NCBI GenBank assembly: GCA_902729315.2
Contig: LR746276.1
Location: 64,501 to 128,500, forward strand
DNA length: 64,000 bases
Direction of reading: 5' to 3'
DNA from: Spirodela intermedia
Lineage: Eukaryota > Streptophyta > Magnoliopsida > Alismatales > Araceae
Shown here: positions 23,072 to 34,950 of the stretch, one piece after another
How the letters are laid out: each line of letters opens with the position of its first letter
Position numbering within the stretch: the stretch's first letter is position 1
Made by a program: the position numbers and the translations under genes
The notes under the pieces: model-generated
Database searches by the model: none
Told to the model about the DNA's origin: nothing
The model's input: only the letters and a program-made list of their open reading frames with translations

Positions 23072-26000
23072 GTGGAGTCTGCTCTGTTCCTCTCTCCTCG
23101 TTCCTCCACCGTCAAGAAGAAAATGGGGTCTGGTGGCTTCCTGGTCCCCCGTGTCGCCTCCTCTCCATCTTCTCCTCCTCCAGCGATCAATCGATGTTGT
23201 CCCCGAGACCGTAAATTCCCTTCACCCAGAGACCACTGCAGTATATCTTCCCTCGGCGGCGTCGGAATCAGCAGCATCTCCTCAACTGGATGCAGGAATG
23301 CCTCTTCTTTGAGGTAGTATGCGTATGCCACGCTACTCCCCGCTTCTCCTCCACTTTCCCTCCCTCCCCCGTCGAAATAGATCTACTATGAACGAAGGCG
23401 ATATATGTAAATCAGTAGATTGCGTACAAGGGTCCAGCATCTCGCAGCCACACTAGTTTCTTGTTACGATCATCAGGTCCGATCGTCTTCACCGGCGGTG
23501 GTGTAGCGGCAAGATGCCGAAAAGCAAAAGGAATGACAAAGCGGCGCCGCGTGTGGTCCCCGTGACGTTCTTGGCAGTTGCTGGCCATACGGCTGGAGCG
23601 AGGAGGGATCACCTCCCTGGAGACTGTGATCTCGAGGTTCGTTCACATGCTTCGGCGTTGACTCGACCTGCATCCATTACTGGCCACGACAATCCTCCGC
23701 TGACCCGCACGCACCCTTGCCCTGCAAGAACCTAGGTCCACAATTTAATTTATGTAATCATCTCTGACCTCGTGGACGAAAATGATTTTCTTGTCTGCAG
23801 ATCCTCAAGGCCTCCAGGGAGAAGTTTACGGAGGAAGTCTCTTTCAGGTCCGAGGATAAGGACATCTCCCTCGCCAAGGTACAATCACCTATACGACCGA
23901 TCATAGTACGCTATCATTGTGCTTGGTGACCGGTGAGCTACCGGCATCGTTTTACCTTCTGCCTCTAGGCCGTGGCATCCTCGATTTCTTTTTTCTGTTA
24001 TTTTAGTCGGCTTGCTTCACCCTGTTACCCATTGCTCTGGTAATTTCATACTTCGCCCCATTGCGGAACCTTCGTACAGAATCATTTCTGCTTTCCCCCT
24101 TTTCGTTTCTTCCTGTCTCCCATGAGGGACGTCTCCTTAGGGTTTCACGCGCGTGGCTATCTACTTCTACGAGCTACGATCCATTAGATTGATTTCTGTC
24201 TAGCCGTATGCTTGGTTTCCTCCGAAATTTGATGCGTTTTCTCGGCCAATCGAGCTTCTGGTATCGATATCTTTGCGCGCAAAGTAATTACAGAACACAC
24301 TAAAAGTGCGGCAACAAATGTGGCAGGGGTTGCTCTATATAGCCGCTGAAGATGAAATCTTCATAGCGCACAATCGAGATAAAGATGTGCAATCAGTTCT
24401 TAGAGAAAGGAAGGATACTCCAGTGGCATTTGAGGCCCAGACTGAGGATGGCGATCTGGAAAGCATTCCTCTAGCCGGCAAGAGCATATCTGGATGGCTA
24501 CATGAGTTGGATGCCATAGCGAAGGAAGTAGAGGAAGAGTTGGTTTCAAGAGATATAGTTTACCATCGGTTAGAAGCGCTCGAAGCTGTCAATGCTGTCC
24601 TATTTGAACAGAGATGCTTCAGAAGATTGCCCATTCTTGTGGATTCAAAACTTTCTTATCTCCACACTGCACTGAACTCTGGACGTGGCAGTGGTAAATC
24701 CTCATGCCTCCCATCACGCGTTATTTTACATCTTGCTTTCTAACTGAGATTTTCTCCGCCTTCATGTTGTTTATGTGGAAATATTATTTCTTTGCACACT
24801 AATTTCTCCGCTGTCCCTTGGTGAATTTAACAAGACTTGTTTGATTCTTACAGCCGTCATTCTTAGCATCATCTACATAGAGATTTGTCGAAGACTCGGA
24901 GTAACCATTCTGGGTTCTCGATTTGGGGAAGATTTTCTGATTTGGCCCCAGACACAAAACCCAGAGGTAACTTGGGCCTGTCATTCGCTCATTCATGCCT
25001 CTCTCGAATTTTGTATCTCGACTCTGAGGTTAATCTATCCTTATGGATTCCCTCATCTTCGTTGTTCTTCATGCCTGGAATAAACTGTGGATGCTGTTTT
25101 GGAGATACTTTCCCTCATCTTCTATCTCTTGTAGTGGCTCGATCCGTCTTCCGTGATCCTTTTTGGCAGGATTGTCCTCTGGTAAATAGTGTGTTGTTGT
25201 GCCCCCTGGTCAATGGCGTTGGGGCGTTCTTCATTTCATCTCAGGAAAGCAGGTCGTTAATTATCGTTGACAGGGGCTGATGGAAAGCATCGAGAGGCTT
25301 CATATAATACTTGTTTTTAAGAATATCGACTCCGGCTTCCGAGGAATTGCTCCTAATATCCAGATTCATCGGGTCGTTTTGCGCTTTTCTTTTGTAGGAG
25401 ATTTTCAGGGTTTCCTCGGGGCACAGTCTGTTTGCCAGAGTCAATGGGAGGCGTGTTGAGGATCCTAGAACGAAGGCTTCTGACCTGAACAGCAAATCAC
25501 TTCTCGGACTTGACATTGCTACTAACAAGGATATTATTGGGATTGCGCTGGCTGATTTGATTGTAAGTCGTATACGACGTTGCCCATTCATGCCAGCGTT
25601 TAAACATGGTCTTTAAAACTTTCACTCTCCTCATTCTGTCTCCTACGGTCTAACCCGAAATGATCTCTGAAATTCCATTCTGTTAATTGTAGAGGGTTCA
25701 CTGGAAACGAGCTTCAAGGACCAACCATGGGCTAATGCTGACTTCTCCTCTAAGATCTTTTCACACTAACCTGAGCAATGATGATGATTCGACAATACCT
25801 CTGCTGCGGCCTCAGGAGCTGAGGTGCCTAACCTAACCAACCTTTTGTCTCCTCTTTCTTATCACCGATGCCCTTCAAGCTTGCCCGTTTTCCTTATGAT
25901 CAAGATGGAAAATTTATCTGTCATGTTCATCTCGGCATTTTTCAATCGGGCAAAATCTTGATGATTTGGTGCAGGTTGGCCGTCATGGCGTCGGAAAGGC

Positions 26001-26313
26001 TACTGTTGCTGCAGCCCCACGACTGGACCCTGCGGAGGGACCACGGGATGCTCCTGTACTACAGCAGGTAAGGCTTCTAGTCGTCAGGCAAATCCTCTTG
26101 CTTTCGTCGTCGCGCGCGCTCAATCGGAGTGGGGAGACTAACGGGCGACACTGCTGCAGGAGGTACGGGGAGGCGGTGCGGGAGCTGAGCATCTGCATGG
26201 CGTTCGCGCCGGAGGAGGAGGTGGAGGTGCTGGAGCCCTTCGTGGAGAGGCTCCACCTGCTGCGGCTGGAGTCCTCGTGGAAGCCCATCGGCGGCAGGCA
26301 GGTCGCCCCTTGA
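23072..26313 (+). CDS. SirB1-like transglutaminase-fold/TPR protein, predicted plastid
   Basis: Plant member of the SirB1-N (transglutaminase-like core 2) family with a C-terminal TPR-like segment. Its biochemical function is unknown. Exons: 23072-23313, 23477-23636, 23801-23878, 24327-24693, 24854-24966, 25398-25562, 25693-25823, 25975-26067, 26160-26313; sum 1503 bases, 500 residues, all joins in frame. The conserved core begins at REKFTEEVSFRSEDKDISLAK and LLYIAAEDE, continues through LHELDAIAKEVEEEL and ILSIIYIEICRRLG to GEDFLIWPQ, then GHSLFARVNGRRVEDPR. It ends with the TPR-like ASERLLLLQPHDWTLRRDHG and YGEAVRELSICMAFAPEEE. No catalytic Cys is visible at the usual papain-fold position (ILSIIY), so it is probably not an enzyme of that type. 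The Ser/Pro/Arg-rich start resembles a transit peptide. Exons 1 and 2 (before residue 135) are supported only by frame and splice signals, not by homology, and are less certain. The core is confident. Confidence 0.85.
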
Positions 26314-26846
26314 TGGCACGGGCGCGCGCAACGGGTCGTCTCGTGGAGCCCGGTTCACTAACTAGCCGTCATCGGGTGGGCCGCGGGTGGGCCGAGGGTG
26401 GGCCGAGGGTGGGCCGCGGGTGGGCCGCCGAGAGAGACGGAGAGATCCTGTAAATATCCCCAGTGAATGGCAGCCTAGCCAGCCAGTGAATGGCGTTCGT
26501 GCACGTCCAGGTCTTCTCTTCCGGCCAGGAATATCGAACCCATAAAAATCCGATTCGGCGGCGACGGCGACCGATTGAGTGGGGGGGGAGGGGTGGGGGC
26601 ATACGGCTGTGGTCACCAGAGACTGGCCAGGGCCACGGCCAGCGCCGGCCCGCCACCGTGTCCATCACCGGATCACAACTGGGCCAACGCAGCGGGAGCA
26701 CAGGAGCCAGAGAGAGAGAGAGCGTAGACGTCGCCACACACGTGTATATGCAGAGACATAGAGGGGGGAGAGTAATAGAGGGAACAAGGGGAGGATCTGA
26801 AGGCGGGACGGAAGGACGCGACCAGAAACGGGGGGCATCGCCCGCC
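26314..26846. other. Short intergenic spacer before the helicase gene
   Basis: 533 bases between the SirB1-like stop and the helicase start, both on the plus strand. It holds the 11-base minisatellite at 26375-26429, a G-run near 26581-26589 and a GA-rich tract near 26710-26720. The helicase frame is open back to an ATG at 26490, but this upstream part shows no conserved sequence. Confidence 0.6.
26375..26429. repeat. 11-bp minisatellite, five units
   Basis: Five tandem copies of GGTGGGCCGMG-type units (last base pair variable: CG, AG, AG, CG, CC) beginning 62 bases after the SirB1-like stop codon. On the plus strand they are G-rich, with GGG runs spaced regularly enough for quadruplex formation. 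Confidence 0.9.
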
Positions 26847-29800
26847 ATGAAAGCTTCCTGCGCCCCCGTGTTCCCCGCTGCTGCGGTTGGGACCAAGTCA
26901 CCGCTCTTCTCCTACCAGACCGTTGTTCTCTCTTCTTCCTGTTCTCGCTCCTCGCCCCGTTTCCGCCCGCTCTCCGTCCGCTGCGGCAGCCATACCAATG
27001 CCAGTACTAGCAGCGTCGCCACTCCTACGCCCAGAGACCAGAGCAGTCACAGAAGCGGCAAAGGCGATGGGAAGAACAGCGGTGCGAGGAGAAGAGTCGA
27101 TCCTCCTCCTGGTGGCCAATTGCTGACACCACCACCCCTGACGATACGCGGGAGCAGGAGCGGGCGCAGGTTGCAGCCCAAGAATGAGGATGGAGGGGAG
27201 TGCATCCCATCGGCGGAGGATGCGTCTATAAGCGTCCGGACGATCTACCAGGGTGGGGATCCGCTGGGGCGCAAGGAGCTAGGCAAGTGCGTGGTCCGCT
27301 GGATCTGCCAGGGCATACGGGCCATGGCTTCCGACCTTGCGTCTGCTGAGCTCCAGGGTGAGCACCCAATCGAGGAGGAGGTCCGGCAGCGGCTGGGGCT
27401 TGTTAATGGTGGGGCCGCGACTGGGGGCCTGGCGTTCGTTATCCAGGCGCAGCCGTACCTCTACGCTGTTCCTATGCCCAAAGGTCTGGAGGCGCTTTGC
27501 TTCAAGGCTTGCGCCCATTACCCCACGCTCTTTGACCACTTCCAACGCGAGCTCAGGGACGTCCTGCAGGACTTCCAGCGACAGGGAGTCATCACCGACT
27601 GGCGTGCCACTAAGTCTTGGGAACTCCTCAAGGAGTTTGCTGCATCTGGTGGCGACTTCTTCCCTCAAAAATCTTCTATTGTTCATTAAATTGATACAAT
27701 TCCTTTATTTGTTTTTCATTTTTTTCTTACCGCACCCAAGTCGTTAGTGGAATCATTTTATAGCATGATGCTTTAGGTCTGTAGAGAAATGAAGTCAGCT
27801 TTAAAAGATAAGAATTATTAAGCTTTGTAGTCATTGCTTGATTATGATTCTTTATTATATTTTTATCCTTCATATAGGATACTTACCATCCTGAAATCTG
27901 ATAGCGTGGCTCTTACGCAACTTCGTGTTAAAAATGTGATTTTTTTGTCATTCTTTGCCGTTTCCCAGGTAATTTACAGACATTGATCCCGGCTATGGAA
28001 AGCCCTACTTTATCATTTGAAGAGAATTGCCTTTTTAACAATGAACGATTGGTATTGTATGCATAGGCCCTCCTGTCTGCTAATGGAAAGTTCATTTTCT
28101 TGCAGCACAACATCGAGCATTTGTCCGGAAAGCTCCCCAGTCAAAGGCTTTGCACGGCGGGTTGGGCATAGGTGTCGAGAAGGCCAGACTGATACAAGGG
28201 AAGATCGATGATTTCGTCAAAAAAATGTCTGATCTTCTTCGAATTGAACGTGATGCAGAGTTGGAATTCACTCAGGAAGAACTGAATGCCGTTTCTGATC
28301 CTGATGAGAATTCAGATTCATCAAAGCCTGTTGAATATCTTGTTAGTCACGGCCAGGCACAGCAAGAGCAGTGTGACACCATATGCAATTTGAATGCAAT
28401 TAGCTCCTCTACAGGTAAATTCAACCTGTTGCTTTTGTTTCTTCCTGACTTTGATTTGACATATGCTAGTTGTGATTCTGTGAAAGAGAATTACTATCGA
28501 TGATGTTAATCCATTTTCTCATAAATATTGTTATTGTGTCGCCTGGCTGAAGATGTACTGTCCTTTGTTCTCTGTTTCAAAAGATAATTATTACCAAATG
28601 GTTCCTTTTTTACAGGTTTGGGAGGCTTGCACTTGGTCTTATTTAGAGTAGAAGGAAACCATCGACTGCCACCAACTAGCCTTTCCCCTGGTGACATGGT
28701 TTGTGTAAGAACATGTGACAGTAGGGGTGCTGGTGCAACTTCTTCCATGCAAGGATTCATTAATAACCTGGGTGAGGATGGCTGTAGTATCACTGTGGCC
28801 TTGGAGTCTCGACATGGTGATCCTACATTCTCCAGATTATTTGGGAAAACTGTCCGCATTGATCGCATACATGGATTGGCTGATGCTCTTACATATGAGG
28901 TATGTGAAAGATGTTGAAGCTGATAAATTCTATATATGTCCGTGCGTCATGATTTACTCGTCATTTTCTTGCAGGCAGTATTTTTTCCCCCACAATTTTC
29001 TTTTTTTTTCTTTAAGTTTTATGCCGATTTCCTTTTGATGTTTTCTTTCTTGGGATCAGGAGACCTCATATCCGTACAAATCTTCTTGCAACTAAGGTTT
29101 TCTGTTTTTTAAGTCGCATATAAATGTTTTCCAGGTTGAGATTGAACTGGGGGGACTGACAGCAGACGTCATTCTCAGACGGGATCTGCCAATGACAGCT
29201 GCCTCCCATATAGTTTAGAGGAACCCAACCCAAGTTTGGCCGTGTATAATTGATCTTTACTCACAGGCATCTGTCTGTGCATGTGCATGACTGGACATTG
29301 AAAGATTTTCAGTTAATGGTCTTCGTAGTCCTCGTTTTTCCTTTCTGTCATATTGTTCAATTTTATGTGGAATAATCCACTTACGTTTATTTTAGAGAAT
29401 ACTCTACGAGATTCTGTTTTCGGGACTATTAAATTTACTTTATTTGTTTCACTACGCTATGAGTGACTTAGCTGGAGAAAGCTATAGGAGAAATTAGTTT
29501 TGTTAGCGGACTCTCCTCAAAAGTTGTCTAGGTCCGATTTTTTTTGACGTTTTGTTCATCTTTATTTCACAGCGCAATTGTGAGGCATTAATGCTGCTCC
29601 AGAAGAATGGATTACACAAGAAGAATCCCTCAATTGCAGTAATTGCTACGCTATTTGGAGATAAAGAAGATCTCAAGAGGCTAGAGGAGAGTCAATTGGT
29701 CGAGTGGGGTTCAGCAAAGGTTGACGGGCTGATTGAGGATGGGAGATATGATGAATCTCAATTAAAAGCTATTTCTTTAGGCTTGAACAAGAAACGACCC

Positions 29801-32800
29801 CTTTTAGTTGTCCAAGGCCCTCCTGGTACCGGCAAGACAGGCATGCTCAAGGAATTGATAACACTCGCTGTTAAGCAGGGTGATCGTGTACTTGTTACTG
29901 CACCGACTAATGCTGCTGTGGACAACATGGTTGAAAGGCTTTCTGATACTGGAATCAGAGTTGTACGTGTAGGAAATCCTGCACGAATATCGTCATCTGT
30001 CGCTTCAAAATCTATAGGGGAAATAGTCAGCAAAAAGCTTTCAGCCTATAAAAAAGAATTTGAGAGAAAGAAGGCTGATCTGAGAAAGGATCTGAGGCTC
30101 TGCCTGAAAGATGATTCGCTTGCAGCAGGAATAAGACAGCTCCTGAAGCAACTTGGGAAGTCTTTAAAGAAGAAAGAAAAGGAAACCATAAAGGAAGTCT
30201 TGTGTAATGCTCAGGTTGTACTTTCTACAAATACTGGTGCAGCCGACCCCCTCATTCGGAGGTTGGAAGCCTTCGATCTGGTGGTCATAGATGAAGCAGG
30301 GCAAGCAATTGAGCCTTCTTGCTGGATCCCAATTTTGCAAGGGAAGCGTTGCATATTGGCAGGGGATCAGTGCCAGCTTGCTCCAGTCGTTTTCTCAAGA
30401 GAAGCTCTGGAAGGTGGGCTTGGAGTCTCCCTTCTTGAAAGAGCATCGGGTATGCATGAAGGTTTGTTGGACACCAAGTTAACAACGCAATACAGGATGA
30501 ATGATGCAATCGCCAGCTGGGCATCAAAAGAAATGTACAGTGGTTCTTTGCAATCTTCCCTAACAGTGGCCGCGCATCTTCTTATTGACTCACCATTTGT
30601 CAAGGTAGGGTAGGACCTCGGTCATGGTCTCATCCGTACTTATCACCTGAGATTTTCTTCTTCTTATTTTTATAATTGAGGGTTCAATTGACACGCATTC
30701 AACTCATTTAGACTTTCATCTATGCTACTAGTTATGAAAATTTAACCACCATCATATCTTGTCAACAGAGAAATTATCAACCTGGGGTAGTACCTTATGG
30801 TGGAGGTTGTTTTTAGTGTGAAACCGGTTAGGATTACATGGCATCAGACTTCCTTGCCTATGGCTTTTCACTTGTTGTCTGTGTACAATATATTTGAATG
30901 TATCCCATTTGTAAAATAAGTGGGGCATCACTTTGTGTCCACTCTGAATGGTGTGTATTGACGCAGGCGAATTGGATGACTCAATGCCCACTGCTCTTAC
31001 TTGATACACGAATGACGTATGGGAGTTTATCTGTTGGCTGTGAGGAGCATCTGGATCCAGCGGGAACCGGATCTTTCTACAATGAAGGAGAAGCAGATAT
31101 TGTCGTCCAGCATGTCCTTTCCCTTATCTATTCTGGTACGGATTCCTTGCTTTTCTGTCTTGCAGGTCGTATCTTGGGTGAATCTATAGATTTCCCTTAT
31201 TACTGAGGATGTGGCTCGTTTATTTCTTTTTGTTTTGATTGTGTTTAAATAACCTCTAGTTCATAATGTAGACTTCAAGGAGAGAAAAGAACCGTTGGAC
31301 TCTATTAACATAAGTTAATTTGGTTTATTGGATTCTAGAAAATGGAAAGATCACAAGATACATAATTCATCTGTTGATTAAATGTTTATGTCCATCATCA
31401 AAGTTATAAATGATTGTAAATCCTTCCATTGAAGATCAAAAAGTAAATATTAATTTTAAGAGTGTGTGAATATCCAAAAATGCTGACTTTGCGAAATGAA
31501 GTCAAGGCTCAAATCATTGGTCCCGACCATTTCTGGCGTCTGCACTCTTGTTACTGCAGTATAGAGGCCTATACTGAATGAATGGCCGCAACCGCAATTC
31601 ATGCATTATGATCTAAACATTAGGCGTGTCAGTGAATTGGATTAATTGGCAACGTGCTCGAAATAAATGGATTCAATTTGTTAATCTGCAGTCTAAATAC
31701 GGAGGCTAAATTTCTTCACGTACTCTTCATGTTCGCATGCGGTTTCAAGTTCGTTTGTATTCTTCTTTTTTTTCTTTTTTAGGTAGTGCCAAACTTTTTG
31801 ATGTGTTTCACTTCTGTCGAAGAAAGTTGACATTGGAAACCATTTTCAGAAACTAATTTTATCTTGGGTAGTTGAAAATTTGTCCTATTCATTCATATTT
31901 GGGTGGTTCTCAAGTATGTATCTTCTCCAATCTCCATCTGATTGGTTCATTTGACCTGTAGATCAATAGCCTATTTCTGATATATAATAGATCGTTACTG
32001 CTATGCTACTCAGATCAAGGCCTCTATATATGATATTTCTGATATATGATATTTCTGCATCTGATTGTATCTGCAATAGCCGCCAACGGATCTTGTTCTA
32101 TCCCAATCCTATCTGATCCATCGGTAGGCCTCCGGTGATGTTTGAAAGCCTTATCATCTTCATACCCTGCTATTCTTTGGCTTTTCTAGAGAACGGTTTC
32201 CGTCACGAAGCTTAGCGTGAATAATGTCTCCTTTCGTAAGATGGCATCATTCTCTAGTTTGACAGTCAATGACCCATGGCCGGTAATGTCTGAGACAGGC
32301 GTGTTACGTGGCAGCCGTCCCATGTTGGCAACTGTTTGCTTCTTCTAATTGCTTGGTTAGGTTAATGCGAAGTTTCCATCCCGGCTGAACTAAAAATTGC
32401 CTAGGAACACCCATCATGAATTCATTCCGGTTGATCTGCGGTTCTCTCGATGTTTTCTTGGTGTCTGTTTCGATGAGTGCTAGCGTCGAATATGGCGCGA
32501 GGGTCTGCTGCATTCGTGATCGAGTTTTTCTGCCGTCCATGCCGTCCGTGTCTTCATTATCGTGAAAATGTGTTGAACAGGAGTTTCTCCGACTGCCATA
32601 GCGGTGCAATCTCCCTATATTGCTCAAGTACAGCTCCTGAGAGACAGGATTGACGAGCTGCCGGAGGCGTCTGGGGTCGAGGTCTCCACCATAGACAGTT
32701 TTCAAGGTCGAGAAGCCGATGCTGTAATTATTTCCCTGGTATGGCGTCTGGACTCGAGACTTTCATTGCCGCTTGGACTATCCCACCCCTAGGATGGTTC

Positions 32801-33091
32801 TTCCGGCATGTTTCCATCGCTAACCCGCATTTATGCTCGTAGGTTCGGTCGAACACTCTCGGCGCAGTCGGGTTCTTGGGAGATAGCCGGCGGATGAATG
32901 TTGCCATCACCAGGGCGCGCAAGCACGTCGCCGTGGTGTGCGACAGCTCGACCATCTGCCACAACACCTTCCTCGCCCGGCTCCTGCGCCACATTCGGCG
33001 CTATGGCCGGGTGAGGCACGCCGAGCCTGGCTCACTGGGCGGTGGCGGGTTCGGCCTTGGCATGAATCCCATCCTACCCTCTACAGGTTGA
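26847..33091 (+). CDS. Plastid SMUBP-2/IGHMBP2-like superfamily 1 DNA/RNA helicase
   Basis: Upf1-like superfamily 1B helicase, homologous to Arabidopsis AT5G35970, annotated as SMUBP-2-like. Exons: 26847-27648, 28106-28414, 28616-28899, 29573-30604, 30967-31135, 32581-32738, 32843-33091; sum 3003 bases, 1000 residues. Motifs: Walker A GPPGTGKT at 547-554, motif Ia VLVTAPTNAAVDNMVERL, DEAG box at 705-708, motif III GDQCQLAPVV from 729, QYRM near 771, motif V TIDSFQGREADAV from 902, and motif VI NVAITRARKHV from 937. A conserved beta-barrel-like region (GLGGLHLVLFRVEGNHRLPP, then SLSPGDMVCVRTCDSRG) precedes the helicase core. Residues 1-100 are Ser/Arg/Pro-rich and fit a chloroplast transit peptide. 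The ATG at 26847 is preferred over the in-frame ATG at 26490, because conserved-type sequence begins only after it. All helicase motifs are intact, so it should be active; the substrate is unknown. Confidence 0.94.
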
Positions 33092-34950
33092 GACGCCGAT
33101 GCCTCGGCCTCATCATCGCCGCCGCCGCCGCCAACGCAACGGTCCCTTCCTGCGGAGACGCTGCGACAAAGAGGCGACGGGGTTGCCTGTTATTATCTCC
33201 CCATTTACCGTATGTGCCGGCGGCTATCCAGAGATCGGCCTCCGGCTCTGGTGCGGCATGATTCTTTCCTGGAGGATGCCGTCGGTCTTCAGTCAGAGTT
33301 GTGTATAATACGCTGTAAATACATGCATAATTCTATTGGGCATGCGAACGAGGGAGATGAGGCCATCTTCTTCTTTCTGTTGGGACCGTATTATTTAGAG
33401 GTGGCGGAGGGGCTTCTTGGTGCTGGCGGGTGTGCGTACTCGAAGGTCGGGCAAAAGCGTCGGACAGCGTCGTCAGCTGAGGGGCCCGGAACGATCCTCC
33501 GCAGAATCGACGGCTCATACGGGGACGGGACGGTGACATGCGGCTCGCATTCGTGGGTGCTGGGATCTAGTTACGTTCCCGGCGGTGATCTCTCCAGCTG
33601 GGATCTCGTCCACTCCAGCCGACAGCCCAGTCTCTGGGGCTCATCTCCCTTCCTTTTTTTTTAAGGCAAGCTGACAGACGGGCGCGGGGTGGCCGAATCG
33701 TACTTCGTGTATTAGCCGAAAGATCCACTCACTCCTCGCACCCGGGCTGCAGCCTCTTCCTTTCTCTGTAACTGGGAAATGATCTTTCCTGGGGCGGGGT
33801 CAATGGCGTGACTTGCCCAGGTCTTTGTTTCCTCCGTCTTCCGCTGCCCGGGAAGGAGGAGAAGGAGGGAGCTCTAAGGAACGCGTGAAGGCGAAACACT
33901 TATCACCCTTCTGCGCGTCCCCAGAGACAACGCCTGTGGTCGCGGGGGGAGGGACGACTCTCTTTCCATCGTTCTTTGAAGGTACTGGTACTCACTCTCC
34001 TCCCCCGAATGACCGCCGTCCGGGACGTCGAGCCGCAATGTCCCCGGTGGCAGTCGCCATTCTCCTCTGATCCCCTCATCACAGATCTCGTTGAATTGGT
34101 CTTTCCCTGTTAACCCCACGAACCCCACACCCCGCACCTTCCGTCAGAATCCCTGCCCAGTCGTTGCACCGGGCCTCATCCCCGCCACAGCGGGTGTCGA
34201 ACTTCCACACATTATGTCGACGCTTTCGACAACGGTCTTTGCCATGACGATCTCCTGGGACGACGAGGGAGCCCAACCTCAGAATTACGTGGAGCTCGCG
34301 CAGTCGAATCCCTGGGATCTGATTTGGGCATAGTAAGGTGGCGGGATTAACGCGAGTTGAATTCCTTTTTGTCTCCCTTTTTCTCTTGGAACCTGGGAAC
34401 AGGGGAATATGTGTACTAGCTTGTTTTTTTTCCCTCTAGAATTATCCTGAAGAAGCGCGCCGTCGTGATGACGAATATTTTCGTTGACTTCATCATTTCG
34501 AAACCTTTTGATGTTGGGCTCGCAGTGCTGCCGGCCAATTCGTTTATGACGGGCTGATTGTGAAGTCTATTCATTTTCTGCATCCTACTTAAGTAGTCTG
34601 TGCTGGTGCGTCAGTTGAACAAGCTTTCCAGGACATGGAAGAGATACATATTAATGATGAATAGACTTCTGATTTCTAATTCCTTTTTCTTCGCATCTTG
34701 GCATCCCTTCTTCTACATCAGTAGTTGATGCCTACAGAATTTGTACTTTTTGTTGGCTACAGGTTTCTTGTGCAGGTTGGATTTGGTGATATTACTCTTT
34801 TTCAATTTTTTCATTTCTGAACGTACCATTGTTTTCTGTTTATGTGATTTGTGCGAAATCTTTGCTACAGATGCATTAGAAGCCGCTGCAGTGTATCTTT
34901 TCTCAGATTCACTTCCATAGCTCCAGCTCTGGTTCTTGCCAGCCCTTATA
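33092..34950. other. Helicase 3' flank and PATROL1 promoter/leader region
   Basis: About 1.86 kb without an assignable gene. A CCG triplet run lies near 33116-33134. The frames at 33212-33664 and 34091-34333 (both plus) show no domain. A strong-looking donor (GTAAGG) near 34332 and an acceptor TTTGCTACAG ending at 34870 suggest a 5'UTR intron of PATROL1, with the leader exon starting at 34871. This is inference from splice signals only. Confidence 0.4.

Noticed and set aside
26490-26846. Upstream in-frame ATG extending the helicase by 119 residues
   Set aside because: The extra residues are low-complexity and include a G-run and a GA tract. The transit-peptide-like start at 26847 fits the family better.
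34091-34333. 80-codon frame upstream of PATROL1 as its first exon
   Set aside because: Its donor leaves TA in the last codon, which would make a stop with the next exon base G. The PATROL1 family has only a few residues before the conserved start.
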